NCBI RefSeq assembly: GCF_016862315.1
Contig: NZ_BOMS01000046.1
Coordinates: 1-64,000, forward strand
From: Actinoplanes palleronii
GTDB lineage: Bacteria; Actinomycetota; Actinomycetes; Mycobacteriales; Micromonosporaceae
DNA length: 64,000 nucleotides
Direction: 5' to 3'
In this document: piece after piece, positions 40,757-49,651 of the stretch
Layout of the letters: the number at the start of each line of letters is the position of its first letter
Numbering within the stretch: the stretch's first letter is position 1
Notes under the pieces: generated by a model
What the model was told of the DNA's origin: nothing
Databases searched by the model: none
Seen by the model: the letters and a program-made list of their open reading frames with translations, nothing else
Translations under genes and position numbers: made by a program

Positions 40757-42040
40757 ATGACCACCACGTACCGCGACGTGTTCGCCGTGGGCCAGTTCCG
40801 CGTGCTGTTCGCCGGCTACACCCTGTTCCTGATCGGCGAGACCGTCCGGATGCTCGCGCTGAGCGTGACCGTTTATGCCGCCACCGGGTCACCGCTGCTG
40901 TCGGCCCTGGCGTACGCCGCCGGTTTTCTTCCGTACGCCCTCGGCGGCGCATTCCTGCTGTCCTTCGCCGACCGCTGGCCACCGCGCCCGGTGCTGGTCG
41001 GCTACGACCTGCTGCGCGCCGCGGTCAGCGCCGTGCTCGCCGCCGAAATCCTGCCGGTCCCGGCCATGCTGGCCCTCGTCGTCGTCACCGGGCTGCCCAG
41101 CGTCGTGACCGCCGCGGCGCGTACCGCCCTGCTGCCCGACCTGCTCGCCGGCGACGGCTACGTGCTCGGCCGGGCCGTGTTCGCGATGACCGCCGGCGGC
41201 ACCCAGGTGCTCGGCTTCGCCACCGGCGGTCTGCTGATCACCGCGGTCGGGGCGCGGGGCGCACTCGCCATCACCGCCGCGACGTGCCTGGCCTCAGCGG
41301 CGCTGCTGAGACTGCGACTGGCCGACCACCCACGCCGCCGCACGAGCGGCACCGTCAACAGCGCCGCCGTCAGCACCGGGTCGGTCTCTGGTTCTGGCGC
41401 CGGGACTGGCGTCAGGTCCGACATCGGCGTCGGCGTCGGCGTCGGCGAGACCTGGCGGGTGAACCGGTCGCTGCTCGGCCGGCCGGCGCTCCGTTCGCTG
41501 CTGCTGGCGCACTGGCTGGCACCGGCGCTGGCGGTCGGCGCCGAGGGCGTGCTGATTCCCTACGCCGCGCGGGCCGGCGCTCCGGACGCCGCCGGACTGC
41601 TCTTCGCCGCCGTCGCGGCCGGCATGTTCGGCGGCCACCTGATCGTCGGCCGGCTGGCCCGCCCCGACGCCCGGGAACGGCTGACCGGGCCGCTCGCGCT
41701 CGCCCTCGGGGTGCCGCTGCTGGCGTTCGCGCTGCAGCCGGCCCCGGGATACGCCGCCGTCCTGCTGGCGGTCTCCGGCGCCGGCGTCGCCTACCAGCTC
41801 GGGCTGGCCGGCCGGTTCCTCGACGCGGTACCCGCAGACCAGCGCGGCCAGGCGTTCGGGTTGCTGCTGACCGGCACGATGACGCTGCAAGGCCTGGCCG
41901 CCGCGGCGGGCGGCGCACTGGGCGAGGTCGCCGCACCGGGCCTGGTCATCGCGGCGGCCGGCGCGGCCTCGGCCACCGCGGCCCTGCTCTCCTGGCGAAC
42001 CCTGACACCCCGGCGATCCGCGCCGTCCTGGCCATGTTGA
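40757..42040 (+). CDS. MFS transporter
   Basis: 427 residues from ATG 40757 with GGGAGG upstream; an ATG at 40736 is possible. About 12 membrane segments in two halves, with the usual charged loop after the second (FADRWPPRPVLVGYDLLRA). The pattern fits DHA3-like drug exporters. The central cytoplasmic loop holds a low-complexity stretch (SGSGAGTGVRSDIG then VGVGVGE) encoded by a GGCGTC hexamer repeat near 41422-41447. Regulation by the divergent ArsR-type protein is likely. Confidence 0.9.
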   Translation: MTTTYRDVFAVGQFRVLFAGYTLFLIGETVRMLALSVTVYAATGSPLLSALAYAAGFLPYALGGAFLLSFADRWPPRPVLVGYDLLRAAVSAVLAAEILPVPAMLALVVVTGLPSVVTAAARTALLPDLLAGDGYVLGRAVFAMTAGGTQVLGFATGGLLITAVGARGALAITAATCLASAALLRLRLADHPRRRTSGTVNSAAVSTGSVSGSGAGTGVRSDIGVGVGVGETWRVNRSLLGRPALRSLLLAHWLAPALAVGAEGVLIPYAARAGAPDAAGLLFAAVAAGMFGGHLIVGRLARPDARERLTGPLALALGVPLLAFALQPAPGYAAVLLAVSGAGVAYQLGLAGRFLDAVPADQRGQAFGLLLTGTMTLQGLAAAAGGALGEVAAPGLVIAAAGAASATAALLSWRTLTPRRSAPSWPC

Positions 42041-42074
42041 TCCGGGCGGCCCGGCCGCGGAGTTAGGGTGCGAT

Positions 42075-42923
42075 GTGACGTCGGAATTCCGCATTGAGCC
42101 AGCCCACGCGGGGGTGCGGCGATACTGGCTGGTCACCGGCGAACGCCACGGCGGCCGCTTCGAGGTCCCGGACACCCACATCGACGTGAGTTTCGCCCAC
42201 GCCCGGATGATTGACGTGGACTTCACCGGGGTGTGGTTCATCAGCTTCGTCGGGCACGACTCGGTGTTCGAACGGTGCGATTTCACCCGCACCCACCTCG
42301 ATCACGTGCTGCTCGGCGCCACCGGCTACGGTGGCCGGCGCTGGGACGGGCGCAGCTGGCCGGAGACGGTGTTCCGGGAGCGCGACTTCACCCGCACCCG
42401 GATGCCACCGGACACCTATTTCGGCAACGCCCGCTTCGACCGCTGCGTCTTCGACTGCGGCAGCCTGCGCGACCAGACCGCGACCGAACACGCCCAGTTC
42501 ATCGACTGCACGTTCCGCGGCACGGTCAACGACGTCTGCTTCTGGGGCACACCGACCCGCGGCAGCGACGTCATCGGCCGCGACCGCAACGCGTTCACCG
42601 GCAACGACTTCACCGCCGCCGCACTCGTCGACGTGGAGTTCCGCAACATCGACCTGCGCGCCCAACGATTCCCGGAGCCACCCGGCTACGCCCTGCTCGA
42701 CCACGCCGACCAGCGGGTCGCGGCCGCCCTCGCCGCCCTGGCCGGCTGGCCCGACGACGCGGTCAAGGCCGACGCCGAGCAGTACCTGCGCAACCGGGCC
42801 GAGGACGCTGTCGAATACACCGAGAGCTACCTGCTCGCCTCACCGCACGAGATCGGCCAGCGCCTACCGGCCGAGGCCCGCGAACAGATCTACCGCATGC
42901 TCGTCGACTACCAGCACCAGTGA
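42075..42923 (+). CDS. Pentapeptide-repeat-like protein
   Basis: 282 residues from GTG 42075. Several degenerate A(D/N)LxX-like units appear: IDVSFAHARMIDVDFTGVWF, VFERCDFTRTHLDHVLL, NARFDRCVFDCGSL, AQFIDCTFRG and NDFTAAALVDVEFRNIDL. These form a right-handed beta helix that often mimics DNA. The C-terminal 80 residues are helical. The target is unknown. It is convergent with the BtrH-like gene. Confidence 0.75.
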   Translation: MTSEFRIEPAHAGVRRYWLVTGERHGGRFEVPDTHIDVSFAHARMIDVDFTGVWFISFVGHDSVFERCDFTRTHLDHVLLGATGYGGRRWDGRSWPETVFRERDFTRTRMPPDTYFGNARFDRCVFDCGSLRDQTATEHAQFIDCTFRGTVNDVCFWGTPTRGSDVIGRDRNAFTGNDFTAAALVDVEFRNIDLRAQRFPEPPGYALLDHADQRVAAALAALAGWPDDAVKADAEQYLRNRAEDAVEYTESYLLASPHEIGQRLPAEAREQIYRMLVDYQHQ

Positions 42924-42948
42924 CCCGCCGTCACCGGCACCGTGCGCG

Positions 42949-43938
42949 CTACGCACCTCCGATCGTGGCGAGGGACTGCATGGCGGAGCGCTCCCGAATG
43001 GCCACGTCGGCGAGCAGCGCCGATGCGTCGGCCAGCGAACCGGGGCTGCCGGTGCGGCCGGCGGCCTCGATGTGAGCCGCGACCTCGGTCCACCGGGGGA
43101 CGATCTCGGCGTACTGCCGGTGACCGGCACGCAGGGCGTCGTCGTCGACGAAGGTCAGCGCCTCGGCGAGGAAATCCCGGTATATCGCCCGGAACAGCGC
43201 GCCGCCGGTGCCACCACGCTCCATCAGCATCGCGACCAGCGGAAGGTCCCGGGCCGGGTCCACGGACCGGCTGAGCCACGACGGCACCAGGGCGGCGGCC
43301 TTGGCGATGCCACGGTGACCGAGGTTCGCGATCGGCGGGTTCAGGAACGTCAGCGCGTTGGCCCGCACCGCCCCGCGCACCGCGGCGCCCAAGTCGGGAC
43401 GGGCCGCCGGAGCGGTGAGCCGGAACGACAGGTGCCGGGCGGTCATCGGGCCACGCTCGGCACGGGCCCGCTCCAGGCTGGTCAGCGTGGTGGCGACCGC
43501 GCCGCCCTGCTGCGCGGTGTCGATCAGGTAGGCGTGGGTGTCGTCGTAGCCGTACAGCGCGACGACGTGCCCGCCGAAATGGGTCTTCGTGGTGAAGTAG
43601 TCCAGGTGGAAGCAGTCCAGCTGCAGACCGACCGGCTGCCCGGCCTCGAGAGCGGCGACGACGGTGCGCCAGGCCTTGCCGGGTGAACTGGTCTCCTCGA
43701 CCCGCAGCCCGAGCCCGAGCCGCTCGGCCAACGTACGAGTGATCATGGCGGGTTTGCTGCGGCCGCCGAGGAACGGGAAGTCCATGTTCTTGGCATCCCA
43801 GTAGACGAACCCCAGCCCCTCACCCAACCCGAACAACATCGGCTCGGACAGCACCAGCCCTTCATGGCCCAGCAGCGCGCCGAGCGTGGTCGTCTCACAG
43901 TGCAGGCCCCCGGGAAAGGCCACCCCGTCAAGCTTCAT
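42949..43938 (-). CDS. BtrH-like N-terminal domain protein (DUF4872)
   Basis: 329 residues from ATG 43938. The N-terminus FPGGLHCETTTLGALLGH has a cysteine in the position of the papain-like nucleophile, and FGGHVVALYGYDDTHAYLID supplies the histidine and acid. Butirosin BtrH belongs to this type and transfers an acyl group from a carrier protein. The C-terminal half matches DUF4872. Its start overlaps the MerR stop (ATGA), so it is the target of that regulator. No carrier protein or aminoglycoside genes are nearby. Confidence 0.85.
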   Translation of the reverse strand: MKLDGVAFPGGLHCETTTLGALLGHEGLVLSEPMLFGLGEGLGFVYWDAKNMDFPFLGGRSKPAMITRTLAERLGLGLRVEETSSPGKAWRTVVAALEAGQPVGLQLDCFHLDYFTTKTHFGGHVVALYGYDDTHAYLIDTAQQGGAVATTLTSLERARAERGPMTARHLSFRLTAPAARPDLGAAVRGAVRANALTFLNPPIANLGHRGIAKAAALVPSWLSRSVDPARDLPLVAMLMERGGTGGALFRAIYRDFLAEALTFVDDDALRAGHRQYAEIVPRWTEVAAHIEAAGRTGSPGSLADASALLADVAIRERSAMQSLATIGGA

Positions 43939-44843
43939 GCGGCACCATCGCCGGCCAACCCCGTCGGCACCGGAACACGCACAGCATCCTCGGCCGGTCC
44001 GGAACCAGACGACTCCTGCCGAACCGGCCAGGCAACCTCGGTGCGCAGCGCGGATGCAGGCACATCCAGGCCCGGTGGCACCCGGTAGTGCTCCTCGGCC
44101 GGCCCGGCCAGAACCCTGCCGTGCTGAGCCAGCCAGCGGCCCAGCGACCGATAGGCCACACCGACCTCGTCATACCCACCCTCGTGCACGGTCGCGGCCA
44201 GCAGACACCCCGGCAACGTCCCCCGCTCGATCCCCGCCGTCGGCCGAGGCACCCGATCCACCGGAACGAACAACTCGACGTCGAGCTCCGACACGCCCGG
44301 CTCGGCGATCGCGTCGCTGCTGAGATATCGGGTGCCGGGCGGACCGGTCGGGCGGATCCCCTGCTCGGCGAGGGCGGCGAACAGCTGCGGATAGCCGTGC
44401 CCCAGCGCCCCCGCAAGGCCGCTCAGTGAGGTGCGCACCACCAGCCGGGCCACCGGCTGGGGATCACGCCGTCGTTCATAGACCCGCAGCCAAGCAGGCA
44501 CCCGCTCCGGCTCGGCGAGCACCGCGCTCAACTGCCTGGCGATCTGATCCAGGCGTGCGGCCCGCGCCGACACCCGCTCCCGGTGCCGCTCGATGGCGGC
44601 ACTCGCCCGGCGCGGGTCGTCGGTCGCCAGGATCTCGGCGATCTCCGGCAAGGGAACCTCCAGATCTCGTAGTCGCTGGATCAGCCCCGCCCGCGGGAAC
44701 TGGTCGACGCTGTACCACCGGTACCCGGTGTCGGCGTCGACCCGCACCGGGACGAGCAGACCCAGCCGGTCGTAGTTGCGCAGCACCCGGACGGACAACC
44801 GGCTCGCCCGCGCGAACAACCCGATCGACATCAGCTCCGTCAT
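43935..44843 (-). CDS. MerR family regulator with GyrI-like effector domain
   Basis: 302 residues from ATG 44843, with GGGAGGTACTG upstream. Residues 1-110 are the MerR part (SIGLFARASRLSVRVLRNYD, TGYRWYSVDQFPRAGLIQRL, coiled coil ERVSARAARLDQIARQL). Residues about 145-300 are GyrI-like (SELDVELFVPVDRVP, LAATVHEGGYDEVGVAYRSL, EEHYRVPPG), which binds bulky drugs, as in BmrR and TipA. It probably activates its own promoter and that of the BtrH-like gene on ligand binding. Confidence 0.92.
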   Translation of the reverse strand: MTELMSIGLFARASRLSVRVLRNYDRLGLLVPVRVDADTGYRWYSVDQFPRAGLIQRLRDLEVPLPEIAEILATDDPRRASAAIERHRERVSARAARLDQIARQLSAVLAEPERVPAWLRVYERRRDPQPVARLVVRTSLSGLAGALGHGYPQLFAALAEQGIRPTGPPGTRYLSSDAIAEPGVSELDVELFVPVDRVPRPTAGIERGTLPGCLLAATVHEGGYDEVGVAYRSLGRWLAQHGRVLAGPAEEHYRVPPGLDVPASALRTEVAWPVRQESSGSGPAEDAVRVPVPTGLAGDGAA

Positions 44844-44861
44844 CAGTACCTCCCACAGCCT

Positions 44862-44888
44862 CAACCCTCCCCTTGGGGCAAGGTCAAG
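44862..44888 (-). promoter_or_regulatory. MerR-type promoter and operator of the MerR-BtrH operon
   Basis: On the minus strand TTGACCTTGCCCCAAGGGGA is followed by GGGTTGAGG. TTGACC is a good -35 box and the dyad CCTTGCCCCAAGG lies in the spacer, the classical place for a MerR activator. The ATG is about 20 bp further on. Confidence 0.65.
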
Positions 44889-44931
44889 CCCGATCCTCCC
44901 CCGAACACCAAAGGCCTGGCATGGTCGGCGA

Positions 44932-44999
44932 AGCCGTCCTTTGTGTTCGGGTGCGGCTTGCCGCACTACCCCTAAGGCTTCCTAGGACAATAGGATGAA
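44932..44999 (+). repeat. Dispersed repeat family B, copy 2
   Basis: ATGGTCGGCGAAGCCGTCC, GTGCGGCTTGCCGCAC and TTCCTAGGACAATAGGATG match copy 1 over about 68 bp with scattered changes. It is additionally flanked by CCGAACACCAAAGG and CCTTTGTGTTCGG, an inverted pair that copy 1 lacks. It lies in the gene-free stretch 44889-45173. Confidence 0.75.
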
Positions 45000-45061
45000 T
45001 CCATCCAGACAGCGTCCGGGTGAGAGCGGGCCCGGCGCGAGGCGGGAAGCGCGGCCGGGCC

Positions 45062-45139
45062 GTGAGTGGGAGCGGCGTCGCGCGGCCTCACGGGCGGGAC
45101 GCGGCTCGTAGCCTACGGACGGGACGCGGTATTCGTACC
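45062..45139 (+). repeat. Dispersed repeat family C, copy 2
   Basis: Matches copy 1 through CTCACGGGCGGGACGCGG, CTCGTAGCCTACGGACGG and ATTCGTACC. It lies between repeat B copy 2 and the end of the HIT gene. A partial family B copy (CCTAGGAAGACAGGAAGTGG) follows at 45173-45192 and supplies the stop codon of the HIT gene. Confidence 0.7.
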
Positions 45140-45173
45140 GAATGAGGACGGTCTTGAGGAGAAGCGGTCTGGC

Positions 45174-45635
45174 CTAGGAAGACAGGAAGTGGCGGATCGC
45201 CGCGCGCAGGGGGTCGTGCTGGGGGCCGAGCGGCGTCTGCGCCCACTTCTGCTGCGGATAGCGGGCCACCGGGCCCACCACCAGCTCCGGCGGCTCCCAC
45301 TCGTAGCGCGGCCAGATGTGCGCGTGCAGGAACGGGTCGAAATTGCCGAGGATCTCCAGGTTGATCCGGCGGAACGCCGGGTCCAGCGACGCGCAGGCGC
45401 GCTCCACCGCCTCCCCCAGACGTTCCATGCTCTCCAGGAACGTCAGGCGGGCCGGCCGCGGCAGATCCGTCAGCCGTTCCACGGCCGGGTCGTCGGTGAG
45501 CAGCAGGCAGTATCCGGGCAGGAACTGCGCATCGCCGATCACCGCGAAACCGCCCGGCAGCGTGGCCAGCAGCGTCGGGTTCTCGCCGCGGGCGCAGGAG
45601 CCGATCCGATCGGTACGCCAGTCGTCCGCGCTCAT
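45174..45635 (-). CDS. HIT-like family protein
   Basis: 153 residues from ATG 45635. The nucleotide-binding histidine region reads [18 protein letters not shown], an HxH-type motif of the HIT superfamily (dinucleoside polyphosphate hydrolase branch). The N-terminal half has [20 protein letters not shown]. Its ATG overlaps the stop of the phosphotransferase gene. The last codons and the TAG are within a partial family B repeat. Confidence 0.8.
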   Translation of the reverse strand: MSADDWRTDRIGSCARGENPTLLATLPGGFAVIGDAQFLPGYCLLLTDDPAVERLTDLPRPARLTFLESMERLGEAVERACASLDPAFRRINLEILGNFDPFLHAHIWPRYEWEPPELVVGPVARYPQQKWAQTPLGPQHDPLRAAIRHFLSS

Positions 45636-46654
45636 CGCAGCGCCTCCCCCGCCCAGCGGCCGACCACCTCGAGGACCGGGGCCCGCCCGGCGAACCGTTC
45701 CGGCCAGCCGCGCGCGTCGTAGGCGGCGGCGTGCGCGTCCTGCGTCAGCGACGCAATCATGCGCGGTGCCAGCCAGAAGTACTTCGCCGCGCCGGTGACC
45801 ATGATGGCGCGCTGGACCACGGCCGGATCGACATCGGACATGCCCCGGACGTAGCCGTCGATGACCGCCTCGAGGACGCCGTCCATCAGCGACAGGTCGA
45901 TCAGGCCGTCGAAGAACGTGTCCAGGGCCAGGTTCGCGGCGTCCTCGCCGATCGCGCCCGGCCCGGTGAACGCCCAGTCCAGCAGCACCGGGCCGGAGTC
46001 GGCGAGCACCACGTTCATCGGCCACACGTCGTGGTGACAGAGCGTGCGCGGCAGCGCGTCAGCGGCCGCCAGCAGGTCGTGCCGGTGCTCCCACACGTCG
46101 CGGAGCCGGGCGCGCAGCTCCGGCTCCCACGCGGCGACCACGACCGGGTGATCCCAATCGACCTCGTCCGGCACCGGCTGGGCCAGGGTGTAGTCGCGCA
46201 GGAAGTCCCGGGCCAGCCACTCCGTCGCCGGTGGCCGGCCGACCCAGCCGTTCTGCCCGGCGCCGAGCCGGTAGGCGATGTCACCGGCGTCCTCGGGCCG
46301 CCACGCGCTCATCGGGGCGCCGGGCACGTCGGCCAGCCACATCGCCACCGAACCGTCCGGGCGCTCCTCGATCTCGTACAGTTCCGGAACGGACAGTCCG
46401 CCGGCCGCGAACGCGGTCCGGGCCAACCCTTCGGCGTACGCGAGCGGCTCACGCCTCCAGTAGTTGAAGTGCCCCGGATCCTCACTGGCCGCCAGATGTG
46501 CCGCCGCCCCCTCCCGCCGGCGCATGACCACTTTCAGCACCGCGGTCCCGCCGTCGCGCGGCACCCGCCACACCCCGCCGGTGACCTCGTTGGCCGTGCT
46601 GTACACGAGTTGTTCCGCGGCGGCGCTCACGACGTAAATGCCTCGTTGATCCAC
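45632..46654 (-). CDS. Phosphotransferase (aminoglycoside phosphotransferase-like fold)
   Basis: 340 residues from GTG 46654; a GTG at 46630 is also possible and neither has a good ribosome binding site. Kinase-fold landmarks: [17 protein letters not shown] (ATP-binding Lys), [17 protein letters not shown] (Brenner motif, catalytic Asp) and [21 protein letters not shown] (metal-binding Asp). The substrate could be a sugar, a choline-like alcohol or an antibiotic. It is coupled to the HIT gene and divergent from the DUF4037 gene across only 24 bp. Confidence 0.88.
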   Translation of the reverse strand: MDQRGIYVVSAAAEQLVYSTANEVTGGVWRVPRDGGTAVLKVVMRRREGAAAHLAASEDPGHFNYWRREPLAYAEGLARTAFAAGGLSVPELYEIEERPDGSVAMWLADVPGAPMSAWRPEDAGDIAYRLGAGQNGWVGRPPATEWLARDFLRDYTLAQPVPDEVDWDHPVVVAAWEPELRARLRDVWEHRHDLLAAADALPRTLCHHDVWPMNVVLADSGPVLLDWAFTGPGAIGEDAANLALDTFFDGLIDLSLMDGVLEAVIDGYVRGMSDVDPAVVQRAIMVTGAAKYFWLAPRMIASLTQDAHAAAYDARGWPERFAGRAPVLEVVGRWAGEALR

Positions 46655-46678
46655 ATAGCCGCATGCTAAACCGGCATC

Positions 46679-47683
46679 GTGCCCGCATTCCGTCCCGGCG
46701 TGGAACTGTCCCGCCTCTTCTACCGTGAAGCGGTCCGCCCGTTGCTCGGCGACCGCCCGCATATCGCCGCCCGGATCGGACCGGGCAGTGACGTGCTCGG
46801 CTTCGACACGCCGCGCTCCACCGACCACGACTGGGGCCCGCGCGTCGACCTGTTCCTCGAGGACCCCGGTGACCTGGCCGAAGAACTGCGGCACACCCTG
46901 CCGAAGCGGTTCCGGGGCTGGTCCACGCACTTCGCGCCGCCCGGCGCGCGGGTCCGGTCGATGGCCGACACCGACGGGCCGGTCGACCACTACGTCACGG
47001 TCACCGGCCTCTCCGCGTGGCTGCGGAGCCGGATCGGGGCGGGCGAGGACTGGCTGGCCCTGTCGTGGCAGCGGCTCGCCGAGATCACCGGCGGGGCGGT
47101 CTTCCACGATCCGGACGGCGAACTGGCCGCGAGTCGGAAACGACTGTCCTGGTATCCGGACGAGGTGTGGCGCTACGTGCTCGGCTGCCAGTGGGCGCGG
47201 ATCGGGCAGGAGGAGGCGCTCGTCGGCCGCACCGCGGAGCTCGGCGACGACCTGGGCTCCCGGATGGTGACCGCCCGCCTGGCCCGGAACCTCACCCGCC
47301 TGCTGTTGCTGCAGCAGCGGCGCTGGCCGCCGTACCAGAAATGGCTCTCCGCCGCGATCAGCGGCGACCCGGCGGCGGCCCACCTCGCCGAGGCGCTGTC
47401 CACCGGCGACGGCGAGCGCAGGCAGGCGGCGCTGTGCACGGTCTACGAGGAGGCCGCCCGCCGGCAGAACGCCCTCGGCCTGTGCCCGCCGCTCGACGCG
47501 GTGCGCCGGCCGTACTTCGACCGCGGCTACCCGGTGATCGGCGCCGACCGGTTCGCCGCGGCGCTGCTCGACGGGCGGGCCGCGATCGGCACCATCGACC
47601 AGTACTGCGACAGCAACGACGTGCTGGACGATCCGGAAATCTGCGCGGCGGTAAGCAGATCCGCGCACTCACCGCGTCCTTAG
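46679..47683 (+). CDS. DUF4037 protein with nucleotidyltransferase-like N-terminus
   Basis: 334 residues from GTG 46679. Near residue 40, [20 protein letters not shown] resembles the GS...D of minimal nucleotidyltransferases, followed by VDLFLED. The C-terminal part matches DUF4037 ([32 protein letters not shown]). Such proteins may transfer nucleotides to small molecules or RNA. It shares a very short promoter region with the divergent phosphotransferase. Confidence 0.85.
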   Translation: MPAFRPGVELSRLFYREAVRPLLGDRPHIAARIGPGSDVLGFDTPRSTDHDWGPRVDLFLEDPGDLAEELRHTLPKRFRGWSTHFAPPGARVRSMADTDGPVDHYVTVTGLSAWLRSRIGAGEDWLALSWQRLAEITGGAVFHDPDGELAASRKRLSWYPDEVWRYVLGCQWARIGQEEALVGRTAELGDDLGSRMVTARLARNLTRLLLLQQRRWPPYQKWLSAAISGDPAAAHLAEALSTGDGERRQAALCTVYEEAARRQNALGLCPPLDAVRRPYFDRGYPVIGADRFAAALLDGRAAIGTIDQYCDSNDVLDDPEICAAVSRSAHSPRP

Positions 47684-47690
47684 GTCAGGT

Positions 47691-47762
47691 TTCGGAACCC
47701 GGCCGCGTGTGAAGCGCCCGCAGACGGGGGCGGGCGCTTCGCGGCCCCGGCCGGGTTCCGAA
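47691..47762. terminator. Nested double hairpin after the DUF4037 gene
   Basis: The outer arms TTCGGAACCCGGCCG (47691-47705) and their complement (47748-47762) are a perfect 15 bp. Inside, GAAGCGCCCGC (47711-47721) pairs with 47730-47740. It starts 8 bp after the DUF4037 stop and ends just before the sigma gene. It may end transcription of the first gene; overlap with the sigma-gene promoter is possible. Confidence 0.65.
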
Positions 47763-47802
47763 CAACCGACGGGTGACGGCATCCAGACGACCGGGGGAAC
47801 GA

Positions 47803-48306
47803 GTGCACACCGGATTCGAAGAGTACGTGCGAGCGCGAGGGGACACGCTGCGACGGTTCGCCTACCTGCTCTGCGGCGACCGCCATCTCGGCGAGGATCT
47901 GGTCCAGGAGGTCCTGGTCAAGGCGTACCGGAGATGGTCACGCATCGAGGCCGACCAACCCGACGCCTACCTGCGCACCGCGCTGGTGCGCTCGCACGTC
48001 TCGTGGCTGCGCCGGCTGTCCAACGCCGAACGACCGGCAACGGTCAGCCACGACCGGCCGGCGGCCGGCGACTTCACCGACCGGCAGGCCGACCGCGACG
48101 AACTCTGGAGCCGGCTCACCGGGCTGACCCGGGCCCAGCGGGCGGTGCTGGTGCTGCGCTACTACGAGGACCTCGACGACCGGCAGATCGGAGAGATCCT
48201 GCGCTGCGCACCGAGCACCGTCCGGGTGCACGCGGCCCGCGGCCTGGCGCGACTGCGCCACGAACTGAACCCTGTTCATTCCACGATCTCCGGAGCCACC
48301 TCATGA
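47803..48306 (+). CDS. SigE-family ECF RNA polymerase sigma factor
   Basis: 167 residues from GTG 47803, which has CGGGGGAACGA upstream; GTG 47773 is an alternative. Region 2 is FEEYVRARGDTLRRFAYLLC with LGEDLVQEVLVKAYRRW; region 4 is LTRAQRAVLVLRYYEDLDDR and QIGEILRCAPSTVRVHAARG. It belongs to the SigE-like (SigE70-type) ECF group common in Actinoplanes relatives. Its stop overlaps the next gene, a membrane protein that is a probable anti-sigma partner. Confidence 0.9.
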   Translation: MHTGFEEYVRARGDTLRRFAYLLCGDRHLGEDLVQEVLVKAYRRWSRIEADQPDAYLRTALVRSHVSWLRRLSNAERPATVSHDRPAAGDFTDRQADRDELWSRLTGLTRAQRAVLVLRYYEDLDDRQIGEILRCAPSTVRVHAARGLARLRHELNPVHSTISGATS

Positions 48307-49283
48307 GTGTCGAAGAGGACCTGCGCACGACCCTGCGCGACCGGGCCGACCAGGCCGCTCCGCTGCCCGACCTGTGGGCCGCAGTCACCGCCGGAGTCCG
48401 CCGTGATCAGCGCAAACGCCGCACTCTGGCAGCCGTCGCGGCGGTCGCCGTGGTGGCCGCGGGAATCACGGTCCCGACGCTGCTGCACGACCGCGGCACC
48501 GACCGCCTGCCGGCCGCGCCGCCCACGGCGAGCCCGGCGACGTTCCCGGCGCCGGTCTTCCCGCTGCGCCCGACCTGGCTGCCGGCCGGCGTGCCGACCG
48601 CGTTCGCCAGCACCTGGACGATCACCCAGATGGGCCCGAACGTCCGGATGGAATACACCGAGGGCACCACCGTGCTCGGCATCGAGATCGGCCCGCTGCA
48701 GGCCGATTGGGAGACCGAGGCGACCGATATCCATCAGGCCGACGTTCTCAGCCGGCCCGCTGAGGTCCATGTCGCTCCGGGGTACGACGGGTCCGGCGCC
48801 GGCGAGCGCTTCGTCGGCGTGCGCTGGAAGATGCCCGCCACCCGCTGGATCTCCGTGCTGAGCTGGGGCAAGCTGACCGAGGCCGACGTGCTGCGGGTGG
48901 CCCGGAACCTGGCGGCCGGTGAGCACATCGTCTCCGGCTATCCGGCGCCGTTCAGCTTCCCGTCCAGCCCGCCCGGGCTCGTGCTGCAGCACCAGTCGGA
49001 CAGCACGATGTGCCTCGCGCCGCCGGCCCTCGTGGCCCAGCAGCGGCAGCCGGCCGGACTCTGTGCCTCGCTGCAGGAGGGTGAGGGGTTCAACCCCGGC
49101 AGTGCGACCGAGACCTGGTCGATCGAGGGACGACGGATCGCGTACGACCAGGACGGGCACTCGCTGCTGATCGAGTGGGGTGGTGACACCCAGATCAGCG
49201 TGGACTGGGATCCCGCCGTGATCACGTTGAGCCACGACCAGGTGGTCGCGCTCGCCGACGGCCTCCGCCCGATCCACCGCTGA
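48303..49283 (+). CDS. Membrane-anchored protein, probable regulatory partner of the ECF sigma factor
   Basis: 326 residues from ATG 48303 (ATGA overlap). The N-terminus is cytoplasmic and helical (MSVEEDLRTTLRDRADQAAP), followed by a basic stretch RRDQRKRRT, one membrane segment LAAVAAVAVVAAGITVPTLL and a large outer domain of about 250 residues. This topology is standard for proteins paired with SigE-type factors. The outer domain has no recognised family; it may be the sensor part. Confidence 0.8.
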   Translation: MSVEEDLRTTLRDRADQAAPLPDLWAAVTAGVRRDQRKRRTLAAVAAVAVVAAGITVPTLLHDRGTDRLPAAPPTASPATFPAPVFPLRPTWLPAGVPTAFASTWTITQMGPNVRMEYTEGTTVLGIEIGPLQADWETEATDIHQADVLSRPAEVHVAPGYDGSGAGERFVGVRWKMPATRWISVLSWGKLTEADVLRVARNLAAGEHIVSGYPAPFSFPSSPPGLVLQHQSDSTMCLAPPALVAQQRQPAGLCASLQEGEGFNPGSATETWSIEGRRIAYDQDGHSLLIEWGGDTQISVDWDPAVITLSHDQVVALADGLRPIHR

Positions 49284-49349
49284 GCGACAGGCGTGCGGCG
49301 ATGACGGCGCTGCAGGTGCTCGGCGCGCCGCCCGGCGTCACGGACCCGG

Positions 49350-49601
49350 TCAGCTGAGGATCGGCAGCCACTCCCGGACGCTGCTGACCGTCACCCCGGG
49401 CGTGCTGAAATACGGGTCGGCGGCCAGCACCGCCTGCGGGTCCGGCGTGTCCAGCACGATGACAGCGCCACTGTCGTCGGCGAGTGGCCCGGCCATCCGG
49501 ACCACGCCGTCGGCGTGCAGGGCGGTGAGCAGCGCCCGGTGCGCGGGCCGGGCGGTGATCCGGGCGGGCTCCGGGGTGAACGACAACTCGACGATCCACA
49601 T
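49350..49601 (-). CDS. YciI-like protein
   Basis: 83 residues from ATG 49601. The ferredoxin-like YCII fold is suggested by MWIVELSFTPEPARITARP, HRALLTALHADGVVRMAGPL and SGAVIVLDTPDPQAVLA, ending VREWLPILS. Free-standing YciI proteins have a conserved His/Asp pair and no agreed function. It is convergent with the sigma-partner gene. Confidence 0.85.
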   Translation of the reverse strand: MWIVELSFTPEPARITARPAHRALLTALHADGVVRMAGPLADDSGAVIVLDTPDPQAVLAADPYFSTPGVTVSSVREWLPILS

Positions 49602-49651
49602 GCGGGCACCATAGGTCGTTCGCCGCGGGCGGGCATCGGGATAATGCCCGG

